Source of the DNA: Primula veris
Taxonomy: Eukaryota; Streptophyta; Magnoliopsida; Ericales; Primulaceae
Length of the DNA stretch: 64,000 bases
NCBI GenBank assembly: GCA_963682055.1
Contig: OY821746.1
Span: forward strand, 9,635,992-9,699,991
Direction: 5' to 3'
Under the pieces are notes generated by a model that saw only the letters and a list, made by a program, of their open reading frames with translations, searched no databases and was not told the DNA's origin. Of this stretch, positions 41,531 to 53,381 are shown in pieces. Both the position numbers and the translations under genes were made by a program. Each line of letters begins with the position of its first letter. Positions within the stretch are counted from its first letter, which is position 1.

Positions 41531-43873
41531 CCCCCTCACTTGCACACGACAGGGTGCGAGGATTTCGACTAAGTAGTAATTAGTGTAATAAGTATTCACC
41601 TGGATGCTCCCCCTCACTTGCACACGACTAAGTGCAATGATTTCATATTCGAATAAAGAGTACGAGCATTCGACTGGATGCCTCATTTACTTACATACGA
41701 CTGGATGCAAGAAAATCTAACGTGGAATAGAACGAGCATTCAACTGGATGCTCTTAAACTTCATTTGTGAAGATTAATTTCGGCGAGAAATGCTAAATAG
41801 CATAATGTAGTCATGTCTCTCTTGATCAATAACAACAAGTTGTCTTCTATGACAAGTGTTTTATCTGGATCGTGAGACAGAACATATGTAATTCAAATAT
41901 GACTAATACTAGCTCGAAGCCATATACACTCTCTAGTCGTCTCATAGAGCACGAATAGATCAGAGTGATTCACTTGGAGTCATTTCAAGACCTCCAAGAT
42001 GTCGCCTTATTCCTAATGGTAAAGACATACCATGTTAGGAATATCCCTTATGCGGGTCTGATAAGTAACCGGCATCGGTATAACCGAAAAAGGGTTGCGT
42101 TAATTCGAGTACCGAAGGGGGTAGGTACACTCGATGACGCAAATGGGATAAACTAGCCCACTTCCAAAATTACCATAAGGTAAGGGAATGTGTCTTTAGT
42201 GCCATTTCGATGGCAGCGTGTTAGCGCGATGTTGTGTCGAGCTATACCATTCACAACAGACGAGATGTTCGTCCTAGCACATTAGACCAAGTACAATGAT
42301 GCGCTTATTGTACTTAGATATGAACATTATGGTTCAATATCTCTTCATCGTCTCATCAGGGACGGACTGGGTCTATATCAATGTCTAGTGATCGAACGAT
42401 CATGGAAGAATCTGATGACTTAGCGTCATGATGACTAAAACGTCATAACACCTTCTGGGTGTAGTCTGAATCATGGACTTAGATTCAATCTTTACGGGAC
42501 TCGATCATCAGGTCGAGTCACTACCGTTTCTTCCCAAGATCCTTCATCTCGAAGGCAAATCCAAAAAGTGGATCGCATAATAAAACACACAAGGGCATAA
42601 TACTTGTTCAAGTATCCCAAGCTAATCAAGTACTCACTTAGGCGGTATACCACATCCGCTCGGATTATATTAATCCATATAGTAAACGTCTCAGTCAATT
42701 GAGATCGTGTTCCGTGGTCAGAAACTACTTGATTTAAGCACATGAAGTCACACAGGGACCTTCATCTATATCTCTTTGTCTAAATCCCCATAGAGATAAA
42801 ACCGTGACCACATTCATGGCTGCATACTCAGTTTTTCGGAAACTACTAAACTGGTAAAGTAGGGGACTGTCATAATGTCCATTACGAGGAAATCAACCAT
42901 CTCGTAATCAATTCCAAGGTGTGAGAGAAGCCTTGCGCTACTAGGCGAGCATTCTACAATCTCATTATTCTCATCACTTTTCCTTACGAATAACCAAATA
43001 AACGAACTCGTTTAACATTGGTGGTGTTGGAACTACAGGTCCGAACACACTTTCGCTAAGGAGTCTACTTGGATTGCAAGTTTCCATTAGTACAGTCTAT
43101 TCTACGTTGACTTCAGGCAACGGTACATGGTTCTCTGTCATAATTTGTTCATATTATCAGTCGTCACCGAATATATGAACAAGTAATCAATGACAGTCTC
43201 GTTTCGCTTCAATATCGTCTAAGATATCATGATCGACAGATATTTCGAGATTCTTAGGATGAGGAGGAAATCACACATCTCCTTGATCCTTTATAATCTC
43301 GTGCAACAAATGAGTTTCAGTTCACCACCTCTGGGGCTGAACGAATTAAGAACCGGTCAACTTCCTCATATCTTGGGAAGGACGACAGACTGACGGCCGA
43401 TGACAGCGTCCTTTGCTTGGCGGGTTCGGCCAAAGCAACGTGTTACGACAGGAACACGGCGTCCGACAGGGACGTCTATCCTTGCAAGCATTTTGCAGTA
43501 GGTATAAATGATCTCGTGACATCTCATAAAGTCATTAAATGCATCTGGCATTTAGTTAGACTTGAGGGAGTCTATGCACTTACTTATCACTAAGTGCAGT
43601 TTTGGGGATCAAGCTAAGACTGAGTGGGTTATGCCACGTTACTTCATGTCGTTCCTTATCAACGGTAACGTGCAAATCTCCCCCTAACGACGGGAAGAAT
43701 AGTCTGAGCGATGTCACTTTCGTATATCATTCGGTAAAGAGATCGCTTGCCAAGGTTACTCTATCAAATGATAGGCAGGAGATTCATAATCGACTTATGT
43801 CCCATTCAGAGGTCCATATTTTGAACGCTATAGCGGCTCAATCAAAATATTAATTAAGCACTCCAAACACGCG

Positions 43874-44098
43874 TTAATATGAGACTTCTGGCTCATAACC
43901 AGTAACCAGCTGGTACGCATATGGTGTTTGAGTATCTATGGGCCTCATGACGGACCAATGCAGCAAAATAGTATAACCCCACACGGAAATATAAATCTTC
44001 GTGCGCAAGACCAAGAAATGCGTGCAATCATTTGCAGTCGCATCATCAAACTTTCCGTGAGTCCATTTGGGTCTGAACATAATCGACAGGATGTTCAA
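43874..44098 (-). pseudogene. integrase relic of the nested copia
   Basis: On the minus strand the phrases WGYTILLHWSVMRP and YAYQLVTGYEPEVSY match the usual copia integrase tail (W-G-hAIL-HA ... LV-G-EP-VSH). Frameshifts and stops surround it. Confidence 0.6.
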
Positions 44099-45498
44099 TT
44101 TGAATTTCCAAACTCAAGTAATTCAAATCGAAATTTCGATTTTTTTTACTCTTCGGAATTATCAAGTCAACTAGACTTTTCAGGATAATCCGGATCATGA
44201 ACCATCAACTTAATGATAGAGCTAGAAGTTTAGGAAATGCTGTATTTCTGTGGACAACAATAATCATGTGACCTTATTGTCGATGCATCAACCATAACCA
44301 TTTATATTTATGGTCCGTCTTATGGTTGGATAAGTCCACAATAACTCCTTCAATTCTTTACAAGAATTCTACGAGTTCTTTTCGTGATCTTTACACATAC
44401 TGTCTTTCAAAGTGAGCATTAGTGGCATGAATTTCGGATTAATCACGAAATATATTCTCAGAGAGAATCCAAATGCGATGCGATTATAAATCAAGCATCG
44501 TCTTTTGACCCGGGAATATCTCATCCGGTCAATGCCACAATATCAAAATGCTCTTATCAATCGACGACAGGCGAATGATAGTATAGACAATCATGTCTTA
44601 GCATCTAAATTATTTATCATTTCGACGACAGGCGAAATGATAAGGTAACTTTAAATGCTTTTAAAAATTGTGGTAGAAACCACTTGAAAGACATTTCAAC
44701 TCCTCTAAAATACGCTTTTGGTCATATTGAATGGAGGCTATGTAAAGAAATTTTAATTCTTTCATGAGCTATTACCAGATAACACTGGTTTTCTCGAATA
44801 TTTTATAACTCAACAAGGTACGACAGGACCTACATGAGTATAAGACCTCATATTTGACAAATCAATTTTGGTTTTACCAAAGATTTTGATTTGGAATGAC
44901 AGGTCCAGAATCGTTGTCACTGAGTACTCTTTTAGGCAAGTAGTTGGTGAAATTATGTGGTACACTGTTACCCACTATTTCCAAAAAAATCAACTATCCC
45001 ACAAGTATTGCCTAAAATTTCATAATTTAAAGTTTGGTCACATTTGTCAAAGGAATTTTCTCAAAACACTTTAAATTATTTCGAGAAATTTTGTAAATAG
45101 GCAAACCATAATCCAAAAGTATGGTCCAAATGGAAAAATAATAATCCAAATGGAAAACATAATCCAAATGAGCGAAAAAATGGCTCAATGATTTATCAAA
45201 ATCAATAAAGAAAGGTATCAAACTCATTTGAGCCACAAAATCGGGGGTCTCAAAAATTTCTTTCAGTTAGCTTTAACCACATTAGCATCGGCTTTTTCAC
45301 CTTTATAATAGTTTTAAATTATTTAAGGAGTAACCGTGCATGACCTTTGTCTTTATAACATAGAGTTGCCTCATTGAGCATTATCTCTTCCTTTGTGACA
45401 ACGGGCCATATTGTTCCTTTCAATTACTGTCTTGGAGCCACAGATTTTCGATTTTGACGATTGTCTAAAATCTCTCTTGGCTAAGCGATTCATCGGGA

Positions 45499-45762
45499 TC
45501 ACGACAGTTCGAGACAAATAGCACTTGTCTCGGTTCTCGATTCGTGGAAAAAAAATTGTACACGAAGAGCATTAATATCAGGCAAACAATTCGCCATTGA
45601 CCCAATAGGATTAAAACTACTCACCGGGGTAATTTTCTTATCCAATAACATATGGGCGATAAAGGAACATGGTGAATATAAATTCACGATACAGCTTATG
45701 GAATACAATTTCCAAGCTAGTATTTTGGTGAAGGATTGCTCCAATATGTCAATTTCAGACAA
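45499..45762 (-). pseudogene. gag relic of the nested copia
   Basis: On the minus strand LEQSFTKILAWKLYS corresponds to the LEKTFSTFH-type Gag block of this copia group, and the later PIGSMANCLPDINAL to its (R)PIGS-PLPEVNA block. The reading frame between them is disturbed. It lies close to the element's 5' end, as Gag should. Confidence 0.5.
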
Positions 45763-46427
45763 GTTTCAGTTTAGTCCTTTAGTAATTAACATGCACAGTC
45801 AATAGTTTCAGCGAATTACAAAATAGTATTCCTGGTTTCAATTCATCACATATTCCGTCCGACTTATAACTATATGTTCATAATTACATGATTTTCAATT
45901 CCCCAGATTTGTTCTTTGGACTGGCTGTGCCAAGGGATCTTTCACTTAATTGATGAACATGTAAAAACAAACCACTTTGTATAATATATTCAGAATCTGT
46001 TAGAATTGTTCGGAGTAGTACCGTGGTATTACTATCACCTTAATTAGGTTAATAGCAGTATTACAGAGCGAAATCAATTGATTACATGACTTTTAATACA
46101 ATTCATAAGTAGTATTACAGAGCGAAATAGTGTGATACATGTATGGTTTCAATTTTCACAATATATTCAATTTATGACAAAACAAACAATTCCAATTTGT
46201 ATTCAATAATACTTTTTTTACACAGTACTCGTTAGCAATTAGTTTATTTATTTGTAAGGGTAGAAAAAATATTTGTATACCGTACGCCTCGTATTTTGAT
46301 GAAGGTCGATATAACAATAACTCAATTAAACCCGGATAAACCTCAAGGTTTATAAATACCCAATATCCGTGCGTTTAACCAAAATCTCCAATATCCGCGA
46401 GCGTATATCTTAGTCTCCGCGAGCAAC

Positions 46428-46439
46428 GTGCTGATAACG
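46428..46439 (-). other. primer-site-like sequence of the nested copia
   Basis: In element sense, next to the 5' LTR, the sequence reads ACGTTATCAGCACG. This is common next to LTRs of one copia group and is thought to pair with an internal or half-molecule tRNA-Met. Confidence 0.5.
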
Positions 46440-46653
46440 TGTTGTGTGACATATTAGCTCACATATATATGCATATAGATATGAGGAGAGAATATAGAGA
46501 GAGACAATAAGGGAGACTTTATTAATCAGAATGTATATGAATGAATGTGAAATACAAGACCATAACCCTCTTTATATAGATAGAGGGGTAGGGTTATAAG
46601 CTCACTTGGGCCCATAAAGTACAAGCCCAATAGTCCAATAATATCCTACAACA
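46440..46653 (-). repeat. 5' LTR (in element sense) of the nested copia
   Basis: A 214-bp copy of 40802-41015, followed by the AAATT target duplication. Confidence 0.9.
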
Positions 46654-47189
46654 AAATTAAAATTCTAATAATTAAAATTAAAATACTGAATATTTTTTTC
46701 AAATTAAACATGATTTTTTTAATAAAAAAACTAAATGCCTTATTTTTAAAATTATACATAAAATAAATTACCAATATTCTAACAATCTCTTCAAAATAAA
46801 CACAAAATTTACACAAATTTACACAAAAAAAGTTGATTTGATAAATTTTATGTTTTTGGTTCATGTTATATTTTTGTCAAGTGTATAAGTTGATATTTAT
46901 TGAATCATTAACTAAATCGTCAATTTTTGTGAAGTACCTTTGGTTTGTTTTTAACACTTGTATAACGCAATATGAAACATTAAATAAGTCGTCAATTTGG
47001 TGTCAATCGTCAATTTTCTTGAATGAAACAATCATAAATTATATAAATTTCATAAAAGAAATTAACTCAATATGCAAACATGAACTAAATTTCATAAAAC
47101 AAATTTATTAAACATTTGTTTACATCATATAAATTTACAACAAATTGGAAAAAATAGTAATTTACATAAAATTAAAAATAAAAAACTGA
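46654..47189. other. AT-rich DNA between nested copia and OTU frame
   Basis: No coding block. On the minus strand it is the 3' flank of the transposase-OTU gene. Confidence 0.4.
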
Positions 47190-48260
47190 TTATGGACTTA
47201 GGTCTATAGCTTCTTCTTCATTTGCTTTTTGCTTTCCCGATTGCTTTTCCAGCGCCATATATAACTTGAAATTTGGTCGAAAAAGTTCCTTCCATGGCGC
47301 AGCTGCCTCAGTGCGTGTTTGTTCCCACCGTGCTATAATTCTTGGCATTGGGAAGATCCCTTCTTCTTTAGGAATAACCTGAGCATAGTGACAACTGTTG
47401 ACGAACACCATTACAGTCGGGATGTAATATGTCGTTCCCTGAGACGGACCAGTATAAAGAGGTAAAAAAGTACTATTCCACACGTTTACCCCTCCATCAT
47501 TATTTTGCCATAAGGACAACAATACAATTGAAATATTGTAATGAGAAGCAATTAAAAACCCATAAGACGGAAATCTCATCCATTTGTCAGTAGGTGCGGG
47601 ATTTGTAGCATGATAAAAATTTAAACTTGATAAAATATAATCATACCGGTAAACTTCAAAGCCAAGATTCTCAAACAGCTCATAATAAACACCTTTCATT
47701 TGCTGCAGCTCTTGAAACAACTCACATCTTACCGCATACCAATCATCTTCCCCATGCTGTTTACCCGTCTCATTTGCAAGTACCCGAAACCCACAGTTAC
47801 CATCCCCACGCACATCATAAACCGTTTCGATGTAACTATGTAACATGACCCATATTTGGTCACTGTACAGGAAGGTTGGCCTATTGGGGGTAGGTTTAGG
47901 GTTCTGGTTTCGCAGCCTCCTAGTTGGGTTTACCCTTACCTCCGGTGTTTCATCCGCCTTACCTTTTCCCTTGTCCCTACTAGCACCAGCACTCTGTTCC
48001 TCCACATACTCCCATCCCGACTTATCTCTCTTACTAGATTTGTCTCCTTTTCTAGGTCTCCCCCTATTTACTCTCACTTCGGGGTCACTGATGGATGTTC
48101 TGGCTGGTACGGTTATCTCTCGGAGTTGTGTTTTCATACGCCGTTTTTCAACATTAGTTTTGCTAGCATAAACACTTTTAAACTCTTCTAGATCACCCTC
48201 TACCCCATAATCATCGGTGTTCCCATTATCATCAATTACGTCTAATTTTTTTCGAGAATG
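47190..48260 (-). CDS. OTU-type cysteine protease domain with AT-hook, C-terminal part of a MULE transposase gene
   Basis: OTU proteases cleave ubiquitin-type conjugates. The minus-strand frame stays open for about 315 codons from 48137, and the homologous reading continues upstream to about 48250 (IDDNGNTDDYGVEGDLEEF). It has a basic region with an AT-hook-like RGRPRK (about 48068), a charged linker, then the OTU fold: catalytic Asp and Cys in DVRGDGNCGFRVLA, and catalytic His in NSCHYAQVIP. It ends in an acidic tail at 47190. There is no independent promoter-ATG arrangement, and the upstream transposase runs toward it with only a frameshift in an A run near 48250. I read it as the C-terminal module of one transposase-SWIM-OTU protein. 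The domain itself looks undamaged. Confidence 0.75.
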   Translation of the reverse strand, partial: HSRKKLDVIDDNGNTDDYGVEGDLEEFKSVYASKTNVEKRRMKTQLREITVPARTSISDPEVRVNRGRPRKGDKSSKRDKSGWEYVEEQSAGASRDKGKGKADETPEVRVNPTRRLRNQNPKPTPNRPTFLYSDQIWVMLHSYIETVYDVRGDGNCGFRVLANETGKQHGEDDWYAVRCELFQELQQMKGVYYELFENLGFEVYRYDYILSSLNFYHATNPAPTDKWMRFPSYGFLIASHYNISIVLLSLWQNNDGGVNVWNSTFLPLYTGPSQGTTYYIPTVMVFVNSCHYAQVIPKEEGIFPMPRIIARWEQTRTEAAAPWKELFRPNFKLYMALEKQSGKQKANEEEAIDLSP

Positions 48261-49203
48261 GATGAATATATTCTAGAGGAAGAGGCTTTCCGAATAAAAT
48301 ATGTTCACTCATAATATGATGACAAGGTAAACCGTGAGACAATTTGAAACTGCAAGAACAATTCTCATCAGCCTGGCCACTACATTATTTGTGTTCTTGA
48401 AATAATAAATCAAAGGCATAGTGTGTGATATACGACCTAAGATTTATAAATAGAGGTGTTCGTTCAGAATGTGGAAAATAAGACTTGCATTTATCCAACT
48501 TCATCTTAATATCCTCAAACTGTTTTTTTAGAATTCTATTCACCTCTACCCAAACAGTTTCAAGCGTGCCAGTATTTGTGGAAAGGGATCTTTTCAGCTT
48601 AGCATGTTGTTGTTCGGCTCGATTGCTAGTTATGTTACCTAGATGTGTTGTATGGTTGGTATAGCATGCAACAAACTTTTCAGCATAATCATTTAAAAGC
48701 TTGTCTACATACTTAATCACAGCAGGGTACGATTTGTAAGAGGAATTGAAATAAGTTCGGTTATGATTGTACTCCTCTATCGACTCAGAATCAACCAATA
48801 AACTCCAATCATCTAGAAACGTTTGCCACTCCTCGTCAGGGATCTTTTTACGGCAGTTTTTCAAAATATTTTTTGCAATATGAAAAGTGCACAAAATATG
48901 ATGAGAATCGGGAAAAACAACGGATAAAGCATTTGATAAGGTCATTTCCCTGTCGGTTACAAACACCCTAGGTAGTATACACCCCTCCAATGTAACTTAA
49001 AATTTTTTCAATACCCATATATAACTTTCCTTTGTCTCGTCACTCATGAAAACAAAACCTAAACAATATGTTTGGTTCGTTGATGTCATTCCTACGACTT
49101 CTAGAAATGACATATTAAAACGGTTTGTTCTATATGTACAATCCATTAACAAGACATCAGGAAAAGCTTTGAACATCCTTATGAACTTTTGAAATACACA
49201 CAA
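48261..49203 (-). pseudogene. MULE transposase core and SWIM finger, N-terminally truncated
   Basis: The minus-strand frame carries the MULE transposase core: first Asp in LLMDCTYRTNRFNMSF (about 49140), second Asp in VFVTDREM (about 48965), and Glu in TSNRAEQQHAKLKRSL (about 48605). The SWIM zinc finger CSCSFKLSHGLPCHH lies at about 48330. In-frame TAA codons at 48997-48999 and 48385-48387 break it, and a frameshift near 48250 separates it from the OTU module. The FAR1-type DNA-binding N-terminus is missing beyond 49203, where a TA-rich repeat and another repeat fragment begin. It is inactive as it stands, though all catalytic residues are present. Confidence 0.85.
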
Positions 49204-51173
49204 TGTATATATAAATATATATATATATATTTATAATTATATATATATTACGGGTTGAAACGGGTTGGAACGGATTAACCCGCGGTTTGGAAAGCTCAAC
49301 CCTAACCCAATCCGCAAAATATATAATGGATTGGGACGGGACAGATTGATTTTTTTCGAACACTCAGCCCGCCCCAATCCGCACATTTCGTCATGAATGC
49401 GGCGGTTAGGGTTATTCACCCTATTCGTCTATCTCTTTCTCTCTCTAAAAAGTATTCCTTTCTATTACAACATCTTTTTTCACTGTGAACGGATTAAACA
49501 AATAACATACTAGTTAGTGTTCTTTAATGGTTTATATTCGTCAAATATTTCATAAACAAGGAGCAATGAATAAACAATGAAAAGTTTGAAAGCAAAATCA
49601 AGTGTACTAAAATGAAACATAATAAAGGAATTGGACTTATTACAAACTTTAAAACTACATAGGTCACTTCAGTCAACCAAAACTGATTGGGTATACCGTC
49701 ATTTCTGGCATTATTTTTTTTGAAGTTTTTTGCTTTGCCTTTTCATATAAATAACTCGGAATCTCTTCGTTAGATCTTATAATAACTGTTTTGGTTTCTA
49801 TTTTTGTATTTGTATTTGTCTTTTATTTATCATTTTGATACAATGTATTTCAACTTTTTTCGTACTTAAATTGCGAATTCAGAGCTTGGAAATTTTAAAT
49901 GAGTGTGTTTAGACTGAGATCATTTATTGCATACTGTTTTTATTGCGTGAAACAGATTAAGTATACACGTGAAATAAAGAAGTAAAGAGAATGAAACTGT
50001 TATTGATGAGAATTCAACCCACCTTGAAAGATACAAGTGGGATAACTAAATCAGATGTATAGAGTTGACAAACACATAAATGTAGTCGCAGTTTTAGTTC
50101 ATCGTCCAACACTCAAGGTAGTACTGTTAGTTCTATCGGGAGCAAGATGGAACAATTGAGTGAGGGATTACGCATTGAGAAGGCAAAAACAACAAAAACA
50201 AAAAAACTGATGGCTCAATGGGTGGTTCCGTTTCGATGAATGGCAAACTGAATTTACCGATGAACACCGTGATAGTGATAGTGATGGCCTCGAACTGATT
50301 TTATATGTAGTGTTTAATGGTTGTAATTGACTCATTATATTTGAGACTATTGTACTTGTCTTGTAATTTAATGTCGAATGTAACTTTGATCGGATTTGTT
50401 GTTTATTAATTAATTAATAAAATTTTGTTTAGCCTAATTTGATTTTAGTTTTACATATTATTTAAATAGCAAATGTTGAATCTAATTAGCTACTAATTTA
50501 AATTGGAGCATTTTGCTAACTGGTATATAGTTGGTAATGTCAGTTGCAAAATGTGCCTAAGTCAGATGGTAATTGTAGTTACTCCACAAAATAGCAATTT
50601 CTTTTATAGTGTTAGTAAATCAGTTGGCGATTTGTTAACAGATAAAATCAGCTGGTAAGTTGTACTAACTGATAACATTGGTTGCTGCATTAGTTATTAA
50701 ATACCAACCGATGCTTATTCAGTTTTTAGAAATTTACTAACTAGGCTTATACCAACTGATTGGTTAGATAGAATTTCAGTTAGTAAGTTGCATATACTAA
50801 CTGATTTAAGTGTTTACCAACTTATTTTGTAGTTAGAGCTTGGGTGTTTTCTTGTTAGCTTTTATGCAACTTCGGCACCCACAGTTTGGGTTCAGTTTGG
50901 GTTCCTGGTTTTCCGACCAACACATTTTCTACAAAAATAAGCAGATATACAAAGACTTTCATGCATGTTCCATATTTACGTGCATCACTTGAGAAAATGT
51001 AAACATATGCGTTCACAAGAAAAAAATAGGGAGTAGTTATTTATTATGAACAAGTAAAATAACATAGGAGACTTGTACATACGTTTATATGATCATATAA
51101 CCTAGTCCCGTTTCATCTCTTATTTTCATATTTTGTCGCCGTTTATATTCTTCTTCATCGACAATATATTCCA
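49204..51173. other. AT-rich spacer, with a GC-richer repeat fragment at 49250-49440
   Basis: A TA run at 49205-49250 is followed by about 190 bp with repeated motifs on both strands (ACGGGTTGGAACGG, CAATCCGCA and ATGGATTGGGACGGG), which looks like the end of a further transposon. The remainder, including imperfect CAGTTGGTA/TACCAACTGA repeats at about 50600-50830, has no coding block. Confidence 0.4.
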
Positions 51174-51479
51174 TTAAGAAAAACGCTTTATGTGGAATTT
51201 TCTGGATATTAGCCTCGGAGGCAGAACTATGGGAGTCTTAGCCGGCACCTTGAATTCAAAATTTGAACCACCGCGACATTTATTTTCTGGTTCACATCCA
51301 GGTCGGTAAGGATTGGCCGGAGTCCTATGGTAACCATGGCGAGTGTCTCTATCATGATCACCCTTGTTGAGATCTCCGTAGTCGATTTCTTTCTCAGGTT
51401 TCTCAACACAGCTCACAATATGAGAGCATAAAACAAGAGTACAAAGGAACAAAACCAGTTCCCCCTTGCTTATAGCCAT
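51174..51479 (-). CDS. RALF-like secreted peptide, copy 1
   Basis: RALF peptides are secreted cysteine-containing hormones that bind CrRLK1L receptor kinases and cell-wall proteins. ATG 51479 gives 101 residues. Residues 1-24 form a signal peptide (ELVLFLCTLVLCSHIVSC). The mature part has IDYGDLNKGD, comparable with the YISY region of RALFs, and ANPYRPGCEPENKCRGG, comparable with the conserved NPYxRGC...CR end. The first cysteine pair of classical RALFs and a clear RRxL processing site are absent, and an unusual 30-residue basic C-terminal tail follows. A minus-strand TATA (CTATAAAT) is at 51561-51568, about 85 bp upstream. A paralogue lies 2.2 kb away. Confidence 0.7.
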   Translation of the reverse strand: MAISKGELVLFLCTLVLCSHIVSCVEKPEKEIDYGDLNKGDHDRDTRHGYHRTPANPYRPGCEPENKCRGGSNFEFKVPAKTPIVLPPRLISRKFHIKRFS

Positions 51480-52055
51480 TGTTGAACTGGCCTTTTTCCA
51501 GAAGGTTTTGGTTCCTTTTATCTGGCTAAATGATGAGTTTTACTGTACGTGCTATATGAAATTTATAGGGGAGACTAATATATCTATTATAAGGAAATCC
51601 GAAATTAGAATGTTGAAATGGTATTTGTGTATTTTTGGCCTCTATATAAAGTTATAAACTCCATATATAAATTATAAATATGGCATGATAAGCTGTCATA
51701 TACTTGAGGTTGAGAGAATGTTTTGCAACCCAATATGATTAAGAAGGATATATTCAATTCAGGATAACATATTAAGATAGACGTCTGTTTATTGGATATG
51801 TTTATAATAAGTAAATGTGGCTCATTGACACTTCTATTGTTTAGATTCATAACCTAATTGAAGTTATAGATATCTTACATATTTTTTTTCATAAATATTG
51901 ATGGTGGAATTAATATGCAAGTGATTAAATATTTAGTGGTACTAGTAAGGTCCCAGCTCTTTCATGAAGAGTGAAAAGAGTACGCAACACTGAACACTAA
52001 AACATTGATGAACAATAATTTAGGCCGAATCTCTCTTTCATCAAGGGTAGAAGCA
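51480..52055. other. promoter region of RALF-like copy 1
   Basis: The first 500 bp or so are similar to the region upstream of 53696, with shared phrases GTTCCTTTTAT, AAATGATGAGTTTTA and TATCTATTATAAG-type blocks. The promoter was therefore duplicated together with the coding part. Confidence 0.6.
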
Positions 52056-52064
52056 GGTAGTATG

Positions 52065-52446
52065 GGTTCAAAGTTTGTATGTTCATGTTTTAATTATGTT
52101 ATCAGTTTTTTCATATGTATTTTTAATTTTTTTCAGTTTTTTTTTTAAAAAAATCAACGTGTTATTTTATTTCTAAAGTGTTTGTTTAAAAAAATCTGTA
52201 AAATTTAACATTTTATATATTTTTTTTGTATTTATTAATATTACTATTTTATAAAATGTCAGACAAACAATTAAACATAAAAATATATAAAATGTCAAAT
52301 GTTGCAGAATTTTTTTAATAAACACTTCCGAAATATAATAATACGATGATTTACAAAAATAAATCGAATTCTTTTTATAAATAAATATGAAAAACCCGAT
52401 TAAATAACCAAAATATGACGATATGAACTTGAAAAAATTTGTTCCC
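52065..52446. mobile_element. foldback MITE with 9-bp target duplication
   Basis: GGTAGTATG is present at 52056-52064 and 52447-52455. Between them are two inverted arms of roughly 170 bp each, imperfect, with shared phrases GTTCAT, TTTTTTCATAT and ACATTTTATATATTTTT. The 9-bp duplication points to a MULE-type non-autonomous element. It has no coding capacity. Confidence 0.75.
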
Positions 52447-52455
52447 GGTAGTATG

Positions 52456-53381
52456 AAGTATATTAATGCTCTTACTCATTAAATATTTTCTTCTATCTCG
52501 CAGGTACTCAAAGACCAATGAAAACTATACTGTTGACAAGTCTACATTAATGTTATGTTGAACAAAACTGTCGTTTATCTATCACATACTTTGACAGTGC
52601 ATTTCAAGTCGTTTGCAAAAGTTGATATTCACTTAAATTTTTTATTTAACAACCAATTAAACTATTTCCAATTAAATAAGTATTTTATACTTGTATAATT
52701 AGATTGGAGGTTTTTTTTTTTTACTTTGTACACCACACTATTAACTTCTTTCGATTTTAATTGTATGATATACTACAAATTATTTAGTTAGTACACCATA
52801 TTACAACTTTTGGATGGTTTTATACACTTTCGTTTAATAAGTTCCACCCACCCGACTGCCATTTATTACATGCATATTTTATTTAATATTTGCATACCTT
52901 GATTCATGTACACTACTGATCTTAAACTTATCATATGACAATTCTGTACCGCTGAGTAATTATGTACCAACTCGTTTACCTGTTTAAGTTTACTTTAAAT
53001 ATTATGGCAAATGATGAAACTTTTTCTTATGACAGATTCTTATTGGACATAATTCGTTAACTTATTGAGCGGGGTATATAAAATCACTGCGAAGGGGTAG
53101 TATGATGTACTAATTAAATAATTTGATAATATAGTATACATATAATCACAAAAAAGTGGTGTATAAAAGTTAAAAAAAAAAAGAACCATTAGATTGGTGT
53201 AGATTATTCACAAGAACAAATATAATTTGATTTATAAGCATGTAAAAGCTCATAGGAAACTTGTACATATCATCATCTAACCTGGTCTCATTTCATTGGT
53301 AAAACTCATACTTAGTCACTAATACCCATGAAAATCCGACTCTGGACACATTCTTCTTCTTCATCGACAATCTCATATCCA
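52456..53381. other. AT-rich DNA between the RALF-like copies
   Basis: Includes the 3' flank of RALF-like copy 2 (53240-53380), which resembles the 3' flank of copy 1. No other gene was seen. Confidence 0.4.

Larger units (their letters stand above)
40802..46653 (-). mobile_element. nested Ty1/copia retrotransposon, minus orientation, degenerate interior
   Basis: LTRs of 214 bp at 40802-41015 and 46440-46653 start TGTTGTGTGAC and end CTACAACA. AAATT is duplicated at 40797-40801 and 46654-46658. Orientation is minus: a purine tract (reverse of ACTCCCCCTTTGG) abuts the left LTR, and a primer-site-like GTTATCAGCACG (minus sense) abuts the right LTR. Gag and integrase relics are visible on the minus strand. 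The LTRs differ at only about three positions by eye, yet the interior has no long frame, so the copy was probably already defective when it moved. Confidence 0.88.
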
